Assembly (NCBI GenBank): GCA_037013685.1
Contig: CM072886.1
Location: 89,330,422 to 89,394,421 of the forward strand
Source: Acridotheres tristis
Taxonomy: Eukaryota; Chordata; Aves; Passeriformes; Sturnidae
Direction: 5' to 3'
DNA length: 64,000 nucleotides
Made by a program: the position numbers and the translations under genes. Below, piece after piece: positions 13,160-24,712 of the stretch. The stretch's first letter is position 1; each line of letters opens with the position of its first letter. Under the pieces are notes generated by a model. The model was given only the letters and a program-made list of their open reading frames with translations. It did no database searches and had not been told where the DNA came from.

Positions 13160-14940
13160 ATATCCACCCTTTCCACCGCAGGAAGGGGGAGGCAGTCACT
13201 CTCTGACCTCCCACTAACCCAGTTCCTTCATCTGACCATCACCACCACCACTTTTCTTGCAAAGCCCCCTATCCCCATCCCATGTGCCCATTCTCACCTG
13301 TCCTTTCTGTGACCTTCCGTCTGTCAAAACCCCTGACATGTAATTCCCAATCTCATCCTTCCCCTCACTGCTCTCGCTAATTTGTTTCTCCTCTCATTTC
13401 TGCCCAGTTCATCTTCAACCCATGGATACCATTTTCCTCTCTCACCACTGTGTGATAAATCATCCAGCTCTGCCTTATTCCTGGCATATATGTCAGCCAT
13501 GTGCCTCCACAGAAGAAATATCAGGACCACCCAGGAACCTACTTCTGGAAATATTTTCTTGTTTTTCCTGCTTTCCTCGGTCACAGTTTGTCACTGGCAC
13601 ACTCAGGTCGTACGCCTGCATGCCTTTCTTCAGAGCAGGCACCATCAATTACTTCCTTCTCAAAATACCCTTTCCCTCCCCTCAAAAAGTCATGTTCTGA
13701 ACCCTTAAGGCTGCCTGACCTTTCCCCTCTTTCTTTGTTCAAACACATAACTTTCCTGAATTCTTCTCTGTGAATTTCTCTCACTGAGGTTTCTAATGAT
13801 CTGGGCAAATAACCTGATCTGAGCTCTGTACCTGCCATCAGTCACTTCACTGTGGTACCTTCGAGTCATTGTAACTCTTACCTTAGCTTTAAAAAATGTA
13901 TTTCCAGCATATGGCCTTGTTTTTTTTTTTATTGTCCCCATGCCCTGCAGTAATTTCCTCTTCTGCTGGTTAATTTCATGCAATATCTTTATACATATCT
14001 TTTGGTCAATTGTCCATCTATACCCCAGCCCCCAGCCGCCTTATTGCAAGCATTAATTTTTTATGGATTCACCATCAGACTCTCAGTTGTACAGTATGCT
14101 TCCTTTCCTCTTGACTTGCTTTCTTTTTCACCAGAGAGCCTTCCTCTTACCTGAATTTTATTTCTCATAGGGTTTCTTCGCTATTCTCTATCACTTTCTG
14201 CTGATGCTGTTTCCTGTAGCAGACAGCATGTATGTATGGGAAACAGCAAAGGATTGTAGCATTTCCTGGAAACCTTTGTGGGAAACTTGTCACAACTAGA
14301 TACCAAGGTCCATTCAGGCTTGTAGTGGGTCCTCTTTGTTATTATTATTTCTTAAGCACATCCCCCTCCCCAAACCTTATCCCAGGAAGAGCAGTGAAAT
14401 TCCCTTTCTCTCCTCTGCTGGTGTTACATCTGCAACTCAGCACCATTGCCACCACCTCTGTGACCTGCACGTTTAGAGTCTGTTTAAATCCTGATAATTA
14501 CTCCCAAAAACATTTACCCTGGCTGGCCTTTTGTCCCTATTCCAACAGAAAAACCAAGATCTATGTGTTGCCTTCCATTTCACTTATTGTAATCTCTGCT
14601 GACACCTCCACCTCCTACTTCAAAGCCCCATGAAAGGCAGCCGTCAATATTCCCTTTCTTGCCTGTCATGGTGACCTTATTACCTCGTTCTCTGAATCCT
14701 TGTGCTGACACCTTTGACTGCCTCTAGCTTAAATTTCTTACTCCTTTGTCTTCAGGCCTCCCATAACTCTTTCCCTAGCCAAGCAGATTCCTGGTTTTTT
14801 TATCCTACACCCATCTCTTTCTGCTCAGATGCTTCTGCCGTTCTCACTCTCCTTTCTCCCTGTCACACAGCCCTCTCCCCTTGACCTGGGCTGCAAGGGC
14901 CTCGTTGATATTGCTGACTACATCCATTCATAAGAAGCAT
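13160..14940. other. Long pyrimidine-rich noncoding tract, possibly a decayed retroelement
   Basis: For about 1.8 kb the + strand is dominated by C and T, with clusters such as ccctcccc, ctctcac and cctttccc. The sharp strand skew is unlike the flanks. Several open frames overlap in it (13382-13708, 14232-14633), as expected where purine-rich stop codons are rare, and none shows a domain. Some LINEs of the L2 type have pyrimidine-rich sense strands, so an old element is possible, but I could not match a family. An alternative is an unusually skewed intron segment. Confidence 0.4.
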
Positions 14941-17901
14941 CAATGCTTTTTTTCCTCAGACAAAGGAAGAGAGACTTGGGGTTTTTCTGCACTTCCTCCT
15001 GTGCCCTGACTAGAGGGAGCTCCTGGCTTGGCTCTGGTCACCTTGCCCATCACTGATATGCCCCTGCTTGGCACCAACTCCTGGCCAGGGTACATGGGTA
15101 ACCTTGGGGAGGGAATTCTCTTCCTCTGCACTCCAAGGTGTCTAAGAAGCACTCAGACAATGTCAAAGGAGTTTTACTAATTAATCATGGCAATTCAGGC
15201 CTATAGAGGCCAGGGGTGATTTTGACTTTGGAGCATTTGGTTGTCGCTAAGGCAAAGCTGGTTTCCCCACTGTCTGCACTGAGTTCTGGCTCAGGACACC
15301 ACTGCCAAATCTGAGTGGTATTTTCTGAGTTGGAGCCTTTTTTCTCAGTGATGAATGGCTTTCCACAGCTTTGAAGCATGCTAATTGTGTTGTATATTTT
15401 ATAGTTTGCTCTATTTGCATTTACAAATCAGGGTTCAGTTATGGATGCTCATTCCATTGAGCTAAAATAAATTAATGTTTTAATAGTCTTCTATTTTATT
15501 CTGCCTTTTGGTCACATTTTGTTTCCTCTTGTACAGAACTGAGTGTCTTAAAACCTTCAAGTAATTTCTGATATATTTGGCCTCCTCTTTTTTGTATGAA
15601 CACATGAAAATCAGAGAGAAAGGCAATTTTTCTGAAGCTTCCTTTTCATCCCTCTTCTGCAATAAGGTCTGCAAAAGCCACCTGCAATTTTAATATTTTA
15701 CTGGTAACTACTTGTACCCTTTTGCTACCTGAGAGATGTCATGTAAGGATATATTGAGCTGCATTTTCTACCTTGTATCTGCGAATCCCACCCTGAGACT
15801 TGCAGAGGAGAGGGTTTGGCAGAGCTGCTGCAAGGTGAGCAGTGAGTGCCCATGCCTGGGCATCATGCTTGCAGTCCACACACATTGTCTGTGCTCAGCA
15901 GGGCAGCAGGATCTTTGAATTTGACAAAGTTTTAAGTTTCTAATATTACATTATTATGGTCATGCTTTATCAAATCCAAATTTACTAATATGCTTTAGTT
16001 TTTATCCGTATTGAAAAATGTTATTTAAAGGGCTTCAGTGATTGGTTCTGCAAGACTATGTTGAAAACCGATTTTATTTTACAGTGATAATAGGGTTTGT
16101 CTTAGACAAAATGATATCTCGTAGACACCTACTGACAAGCTACTGTTTTTCTTTATATATGTATATATAAAATACTGGTAGTTTTATGCTTTGCTAAAGA
16201 TCTTAAAGAAAACCAGTATTGTCCCTTCAGGGATGCTGTCCAGTTTTGTAGGGCTAAAAAACCCCACTAATTTAAAAAGAGTTCCTTGATGAAATTAAGT
16301 CATTGGAATAAGTGACTTACATTTTATATGCATTTCTTTTTAATGTATTGAAAATGATGTGCACAAAAATTTACTAATTTCCGAATTACCTGCACCTCTT
16401 TGAAAAATATTTTTCTATCAAAGACTCAGGATTTTTAAGATATCAGTCATGTGCTCAGCCACTTCACAGTACTATTTTGTATTGTTTCCTTCCTTATTTA
16501 TTAACAGTCATAATTCCTCACTTGTATTTCTTCCCCCTTCGCAGCCACAGTGAATTTATAAGAGCCCTTTTGTTCTCTGTAATCACTTTAGCTAGCATTA
16601 AATCATTCTTCTTTTCTGCTGCCCTTATCTTTTCTCTGCAAGGCTTAACCGATTGTAGCTTTCTTTTATTTTTCCTCTTTCTCTGCCTCCTTTTTCACTT
16701 TCATCTGTGAGCAGCTCCTATGGATACAGTTACCTTCCATCCTGCTTTTTGGAAACTGTTGTTTTCTGCTCCTCAGCTCAGGTTTGCGTGCAGAATTTTT
16801 GAGATTTCTTCCGTGCTCCTGAGTTCGAGTGCTCCTCACCTCATAGTGACTTACAATAGCACGCGTTCAAGAACTGATTTTCGTCTGCAAAGTCCTTTGT
16901 AAAAATTAATTGATGAATAGTAAAACATTCTCTGACGGTGTTATCAAATTCTGAGCACTCTGTAGATCTGCTCTGTGCATGGAAGAGGTGAAGTAACTCA
17001 TGAATATTGCCCTCAGTTCTTCCTTTTATCAGGCAGGTGTGTCCTTAATCCTCAGGGAAGAGCTCAGTCTGACCCGAGTTCAGGGCGAACAGTTGAACAA
17101 AAATTTAAGAGAAACTAAATTCCTTTCAGGAGAGGGTGTCCTTTAAAAGCTCAGTTTCAAAGTTGCTTCTGGGGCCTGGAATAAGTGCAAACAAAATAAG
17201 ATAGAGAGAAATGTTCAAATAATGTACCTGATTCAATAATTTATCTCCTCTGTAGTTTTTGATTTAGTTTTGAAGTATTGATTATTTGCTTTTTAATGAT
17301 CTTATCAAGACTGACTTTTGGAGATAAATGCTTTTGAATGAGGATCTGAATGGGCACAGATAGATCCTCTGCAGTATGAATACCTGGCATTCAGACAGGA
17401 AGAATCTCTTTTCAGAATTGTGTGGTTCCTCTGATCTGTTGCTACAGGGCAGAGCAGCCCAATACCAATAAAAAGGCAGACTTTTGGGGAGCATGTCAGA
17501 GGTACTCTGCCTGTGGTTAACTGGGAAGTCAACACTTCTAACCTTCAGAGGCACTGACCAGCAAACGAATTCTCTCCTGTACTTCCATCTGTGCTGGTTT
17601 TATTTTGGACATTCTGAGGAAAAAGTCTTAAAATACAACAAAAATTGCCAACAGCTTTGGAGAAGCAAAAGTAATATCACTGGTACTTGGCAGAGCCTGC
17701 AGAGATTCGGGTTTTTTCTTTTTCTTCTGTACTGTAGATTTGGTATTTCTCAACAGTGTATGTTTTGGCCAGAGAATTTTTGTTAACTGCATAAAAAACT
17801 TCCCACCAAGAGGCCACCATTCTAAAGAAAGCTTCTGTTTCCTGAGCTGAGACAAGCAGCTGAGGCAGCCCTCTGAAGGCAGAGAGATTTCATCCAACAC
17901 T

Positions 17902-17903
<2 letters not shown>
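14941..17903. other. Noncoding sequence (probable intron 1)
   Basis: Nothing supportable was seen. The sequence is AT-rich, with a further T/C-rich patch at about 16480-16710 that opens a spurious frame. Confidence 0.5.

Positions 17904-17938
<35 letters not shown>
17904..17938. repeat. (GA)n dinucleotide microsatellite
   Basis: An uninterrupted run of about 17 GA units. It is perfect, so it is probably length-variable between individuals. Confidence 0.95.
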
Positions 17939-17939
<1 letters not shown>

Positions 17940-20173
17940 CTCTCAGCCAAGGATATCTCTCTGAAAGTTGGCATCTGAGCTCAGAAAGGTCCAAAACAAA
18001 TCCCCTAGTTGTCCACACTTGCTGTACTTTGATTTACACCAAGGTGTGGTTGTGCTGAACATGCACTGGGTTCATTTCAGATAAAACTGAGCTGAAATGT
18101 GCAGTTAAGGGTTGCCCCAACAGTGCTTCAGGTGCTAATGGTCATTTTGTACCTGGGGCCATCCCTGAGCTCATCTGAAATGTCAACGCCAGGGAACACA
18201 CAACATTGAGTTCTGAAGACCAAATGAGTTTTTTGCAGATCCTCCTGTTCCTTCCACTCTGGAAGACTGAAATTTAGGACAGTCTTATCTAATAAAAATG
18301 AACTGGCTTCTAGCCATGGTTTCTAGAATTCTGAACTTGCAGAAATATTTTGCTTCCAGTGTGCTTTGTGTTTTTCAGACAGTGGGTTTAATATGAGGGA
18401 AGTTGCAGAAAGGTTCAACAGCCCAGAAATAGTGCCATATATAGGTATGACAATATTAGTGGTGTTGGGCCAATCTCTAGGTTTCAGGTTTGTGGTATTG
18501 TCACACTTTTGTTGAGGGCAGCAGGTCGTTTCTCTGCAATTTCTTGCCTGAAATGGATGGTTGGACTTCAGTCAGGAGAGACTGGACATTTTGTGTAGCA
18601 GGTGTACCTCGAGACATGGGATGACTATCACATCTTCTGTGTGAGATGATAACAAGTTCATTTTTCAGCATGAAGTATTTCCACTGTTACTGGGAGCAAT
18701 TGTTTTTCACTGCTTCTCGCTGTCAGTGAGTTTTTCACTGGCTGTAACATATTTCAGGATCTCATGAGTGGTTTTTCCATCACTGAAGATGTCTGCCTAC
18801 TGTTAGTTATTGAAAATGATGACAAGCACCTCACATTCAGGGTGCCAGTTTTGGTATCAGTTGTAACAACATTCCTGCTTGCTACTTAGCAGCAAATTTA
18901 GGCATCTTAGTATTATAGTGGGTGTCTGCTATTTTAACAACTGTGCTGCCATCTCAGAAGGCCCACCTGCATGTAAAGTACTGCATCCTTTTGGTATCCT
19001 GGGAATCCCACACCTTGTCTTTCATCCACATGCAGATCTCTCAGATACCTTATAATACCTGGAAGCCAGTGGCTAAGTAGCTAAAATTCTACTCCAGCAT
19101 GCTGTTACAGGAGCTGGTTACGGAAAACATCTCAGGATCTTTCAGACATGTTGGGGAAAAGAGGGTTTTGCTGGGTAACACATGGATTCAAGAGATGAGC
19201 ATGAGTGTGACTCTATTATAGGAGGAATGGAGTGATTTTTTCCCCCTGAGATTCTGTTCCATATTAGATGAAACATTTGGCAAAAGGTGTTGCACGAATC
19301 CCCAGGGACAGAGTGTTTATCCCTGAATTACCCAGGCATTATGCACTTGGTGTCTCTCTAGCTCTGCCTATTCATTACCAATAGTTCATGCACAGCTTGA
19401 CAGCAGCATGGAATCCCCTGTTTGTCCTGTTGGTCTGGAGACTTTAGGTGAAATTAAGTTCATGGCATCATAATAAGCTACAGTGCTTCTTTGCTAAAAG
19501 AGCAGATGGTGCTTTCTGGAAGGAAAGAGAGCAGTGACTTTACCTGCTAGCAAAGGCTTTGCTGCCTTTGCCTCTCTGTCTTGTGGCTCTGTTCAGACTA
19601 ACAGGGAGGTCAGAGTTTAGTCTAGGAGTTAAAAAGTTTTCCCGGTGGGACTGTGGGAGAGAGAAGCAATGTTCAAGACAGCAGATGGAGTAGCTATGTA
19701 AGCAAGCTCTTGGTACATCCACTTTAGCTATTTCACATCAGCATCCTTGTATGCTTTTAGGGGGTCACAGGTAGGAACTGTGTCAGTGACTGCAGAATAC
19801 ACCTGTGCCAAAGTACCTCAGTATGATTCCACTGGTTCAAGCAAGTATAGTGAAGATTTTAGAATTATGTGCTTTCCTGTAGGTGTGAATCAAAATTCTT
19901 TTGTTTCAATCACAATGGATGCTTTGAAAGAGAACATTTTTCAGAAACTACTGATTTTTATCATCTCTGTTGCTCTGTATGTCTTTTACAGTTTGACTTT
20001 GAAAGAAAACTAGCTTGGTTTTAGTGGAATACCACTGAGGTTTGATTATGTTTGCTAGGAATGAAGTGGGAGCCTAGATGTGCACTGGAAGGTTCCATAG
20101 GTTTTGCTTGCAATTAAATGCACATATAAACTCATTTAAATATTTGCAAAACAAGTGCCTAGACGCCCTGTAA
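17939..20173. other. Noncoding, unassigned sequence of more even composition (probable intron 1)
   Basis: From about 17940 to 19560 the base composition is more balanced and lacks the long A/T runs seen elsewhere, yet there is no long open frame on either strand. This could be an old, heavily mutated insertion or a transcribed noncoding exon. I cannot identify it. The rest to 20173 is ordinary AT-rich sequence. Confidence 0.4.
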
Positions 20174-20194
20174 AGAGAGAGAGAGAGAGAGAGA
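20174..20194. repeat. (AG)n dinucleotide microsatellite
   Basis: About ten uninterrupted AG units. Confidence 0.9.
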
Positions 20195-23100
20195 ACATGC
20201 CAACTAATATGGGCTCAGTATCAGAGAACAAGAAGACAAATGAAGAAGTAATAAAAGAAAAGATATTTCTAGCCCTCACAGAAAAAGCTTATGCAAATAC
20301 GATAGAGAAAGAAAGGGAAATAAGAGAAAATAAACCAAAATGGATCTTTAAAGAAAGGAATTGTGCAGATACATATCTTGATTTTCAGAAGTGTTATTAA
20401 TTTTTTAATTAAATAGGATCTTTTAAAACATGCAAGATTTACAGTTCTCTCATGAACAGCACTATCAAAATATGACAATTCTTTCCCCACTTTGTACTCT
20501 CAATAGAGCTCAGCAATAACATATTTTCTCAATTTAAAAGCTTTCTTATTCTTATCCTGAAGATCAACTATGGTTAACTTGAAAAAATGTCAAAGCTTAA
20601 AATAAGGATAAAGTGGCATGCCTTTACTTAAATTTTCTTGAAAGTGCTGCTGGTAAATACTACTTCTTATGGTAATGATAATATATTCCTGAAGGAAAAC
20701 ACTTTACTGCTACAGTGATATTAGTAATATCATTTGACACCTTATCTGGATAGCTATAGACCATTAGTAATTTCACCAGAAATATAAAATATGCTATTGT
20801 ACTGTGAAAAGGAAGAAGATAAATTCAAATCAATTGAGATACCTCAAAGTTGAAAGCAACTTCTCACTAAGTTGTTTTAACAGAAAGGAAGGAATATTGC
20901 ATATATAATATAAATATATATTTACATCATGATGTGCACCCTTACTAACTAACATAAAGGGTGAAGACTTATTTCTGACATTAGTTCAACAGCCTTACCC
21001 CAGTTCAGAAAATCACCACAGATGGAGTTTTACTTTTAACCACATCAGTATTATGCACTAAAGCACATAAACTCATTTATCTGTATGTGCTGAGCTTCGA
21101 AGAGCCTAAGGACTGAATCTTAAGTTTTGGTAGTGAGTGATGGAACTTCTGAGTTACCAGAAGCAGAAACTGCCCTTAATCCAGGCAAAGAAATTTGAAA
21201 ACCCTGAAAAAAAATACTAAAACAAAGAGAAAAGGGAGAAAAAGAGAATCGTCCATACCTCCCAGAAAAGTAATTCTATGACTTCTATTGTTATTCGCAG
21301 CTGTAAGCAGGTTTCTTTCAAAGTGACCCAAGCAAAGTGCAACTTGTGAACAGCTGTTCCCAGCTTTGACCAGCAGCTGAAGCAGACATTAATGTCTCAG
21401 GTTTGGGGTCTTTCACTGCTTGTCATCTGTGGTTTCGTCTGAGCTGTGGAGGATGTGGTGCAGGATGAAGGACAGTCATGTAGCAGCTCCCATCCTCTTC
21501 TGTGGAGCTCAGGGGCTTTGCCTGCGGCAGCCAAGCAGGGAGGGGACTTGGTCTCTCCCATCACCTGTGACTGGGGTGGGACCACACAGCCTTCTCAGCC
21601 ACAGGGGCTCTGACCATGCCTGGGAAGAGCAGGGACAACAGAGCAGGTCTGGGACATATTGTTGGCCACAATCACAAGGCCACCCCATGCAGCAAAACCA
21701 GGGAAGTGCTTCTGCAGACATAAAAATGACCACCAAACATGACTTTTTACTGTTTTCTTTTATTTTTTGGGCATGAATTGGCCTAAGTAGTGCCAAAGGC
21801 ATCACAAATACAAGACCTTAAAAGCACTGGCATTGCACTGTTCCCCTTATTTGAAACCATAAAGCATTGTCTGTGGTTTGCTTCACTCCTCGTACTGCAT
21901 CCTACAGCCTCCTGGATCCGTGGCAGCCGAGTGGTTTGTGAGGCTCTGCTTTAACATCTGATACACGGTCACAATGCAAATGTGCACTGCTGACAGAAAT
22001 GGCCAGCTGGCAGAGTGTGTGCCTGTGCCTCTGATATTTTGAATTTAGGATGTTTGCTACTCCATCCTTATTCAGGGACATGATGACGAGTTTTTCAGAG
22101 CCCCTGATTGTTTAACATAATATGTTTGCTGCGAAACATCTGATGGCTATTATAGAAAATGTCAGATAATTTATTTTCCTTTTATCCATCCAAAAAAACT
22201 CCAACAACAGCAAAATCCCCCCCAAAAAAGCATTTTGTATCAGGAAACATTTCAATAGCTTATAGACAAATGAACAAAATGCACAAATGTCAGATTCACA
22301 GCCCTGAGCAGTGGGGACATGAACTGAATAAAACTCTAGTTGCATTTACTAATGCCAGATAATTGACATGATAATAGAAGATTACAGATATGGGTATTGT
22401 TTGTATTCTATCCTATTTTCTGTGATTTTCACACTGCAAAGACTATTCCAAAAATTATATCCTTTTGGTATTGAGATTAGTTTTACAAATAAATTGAGAT
22501 TTGGGAAGAAAATTCAAATTATCACTAAGGTAATGTTCTGAGGGAGGTTGATAAAGCAGATACTGGAAAACCTACTGCATTTCCAATATGATTATAGCAA
22601 TTTATCCAAGATAACAAAGAAACGTCTCTTTCACATTTCTGTAATTATTGTAGGGAAAATTTTGTTTTGTAAAATACAAAGATTTGTTTTCCAGTCTTAT
22701 GTTTATGGCAAAAAAATGCTTACTTACTTTTATAATGAAACAGTAAGCTCTAGGAATGCTTTTCTAATTAAGAGATACAATATATAATGGCATAATACTT
22801 GAATGATGGGAGTTTATACAAAAAGATTGCTTTCTGTGAGCCTTTTTATTTACAGGTAAGCATGAGCATTCCTGATGACTTTCACCGAGGTTTTATTGAC
22901 AAGTAGTTGTTTCAATTTTATAATTCCATTTTTATTTTCAGAGGAACAGAATAAACATGGCTAAAATAAGCCAAAATAATAATGTTTGTATATATGTGAA
23001 AGAAAATAAATTGTTATTTGGACAAGTCAGTTAAATATGAATGGAAATTAAAATCTGCAATTCAAAAGCATTTTGTGGATTATATTTTCTTGAAAAAGGA

Positions 23101-24690
23101 AGCCTCTACCTTTGGCAAGACAATTTGTAGGAGACAGATTTTTCATGGCTTCTGTGACTGTACTCTAGGAGCAATAAAGAGGCAGCCAGTGTCCTCTCTG
23201 ACACTTCAGAGGCTTCCAGTCTGTGTGTGTGGCAAAACACTATCAGCAGCACTCACAAATACTCCATAAGCTAAGAAAGATCAGCTGAGGTTCAAGGGAA
23301 AGGAATTTCTTCTTTTCAAAACCATTGACATTGTGCACAATCCACGTAGGTACAAGAGAGTAAAACAAATGCTATTTTAAACTTCTTTATTTGGGAGTCT
23401 GACAGCTTTACCCAGACCTGTTTGTTTCTGAGAAAATGTTAAAATTGCTATAAGCTTCTTACTTTATAAACAATGAGAATTCTGCCCTCTTTCCACCATT
23501 CATCTTTGTCTTGAAGTCAAGAGAAGAGGGAATTTCCCCTTAGTCTGGATTCCCTTTGATGTTTCTGGATCCTTGCAGGTTGCCCCAGTCTTGTTCTACT
23601 ATTTCCACCGAAATACTATGCTTAGAAAACTGTTTTATTTCTTAATGGTAAACACAAGCAACACCCTATTTTCTCTCTTCCCACACCCAACCCAAGATAT
23701 TTCGCATAATTAAGCAAAGGAAAAATGCTGGTTTAGAAGATTCTTGATATCACAGTTGCAATGAAAGCAGCTTAAGTCTTGTCCTTCAAGTGGGATTTTT
23801 GTCTTCCTTCGTATTTTATTTATGGTGTTTTGGCTGGCCTACTTCTACTCCCATTGGAAATTCCCCAGAACATGATTTGTAAGATGCTGCTGATGGAAGA
23901 GCTGGCAAGCTCTCTCTCCATTAAGTGTTGCCAACAGTATCTTCTCAATCAGTATCTGAATTTCTTTTCTAACAAGTCACTGCAAGAACATTTTGAATAA
24001 GTTTTTGTCACAACTCTCTAAGTACAGGCTAGGAAGTACTGGTTCTCCTGTGCAATTTTAGGGGAAGAAGGACAATGGACAGAGGGGCATCAGCTTGTTC
24101 AATCCTCATTAGTTTTCTGCACTGCAATTTCCTTCATGCAAACAGCTTTTACCTGGCTTTCACATTTCAGCCCAGTACCATTGTCCCCCCAGCAGCACTT
24201 CCTTCATGGGGTCCTCTTCAGTTCCTCTCCTTTACCATGCTCTGATAAAACCCAGAGCAGTTCCTTTCCTTGCCCTCCTTCCTTCATGAGAAACACTGGG
24301 CACCTTCATCACCACCATTTCTTTCTCTCACCCTCCTAGAAGCCTTTTTTTTTCCAGCCTGTACCTTGTATTTGGGTTTGAAAAGTGACTTACTGTGTGC
24401 CTTAGGGTGGAGCATTCCTGAGTGACCTGCAGTTCTGTGCACACCTATGAACCACAGAGCTGAATAATTATTGTTGATGATGGTGGCTGCAATGCCTGGC
24501 TACTTGTGTCTGTACTTAGGGTATAGGAATGGCTGATGGCTCCCTATCTTTAAAGCTGAAGAGAACTGAATTAATTCAAGAGGACCAGGGTGTCTCACGG
24601 CTTTATTCCTGTTGATGGTGGTCAAGCAAAGCTAAATAGATAATGCCACAGTAACTTACAGTTATCTAAAATAACTTTGCTTTGCTGAGA
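20195..24690. other. Noncoding sequence (probable intron 1)
   Basis: AT-rich, with a TA-rich patch near 20896-20925 and a GC-richer island at about 21290-21690 that has short overlapping frames (21420-21776 on + and 21509-21805 on -). No domain, CpG island or repeat family was recognised. Confidence 0.5.
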
Positions 24691-24712
24691 TTGAACAATA
24701 ATTATTGTTCAA
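24691..24712. repeat. Perfect 22-bp palindrome
   Basis: The half-site ttgaacaataa is followed directly by its exact reverse complement ttattgttcaa, with no spacer. Flanking bases do not extend the symmetry. It contains two inverted ACAAT/ATTGT motifs, which are SOX-like core sites. Confidence 0.85.

Noticed and set aside
14232..14633. 133-codon open frame
   Set aside because: It lies in the pyrimidine-rich tract, where stop codons are depleted by composition; no domain seen.
21272..21292. attctatgacttctatt, resembling a sense-strand CR1 3' end
   Set aside because: The sequence before it lacks every other CR1 3' landmark, so the match is probably chance.
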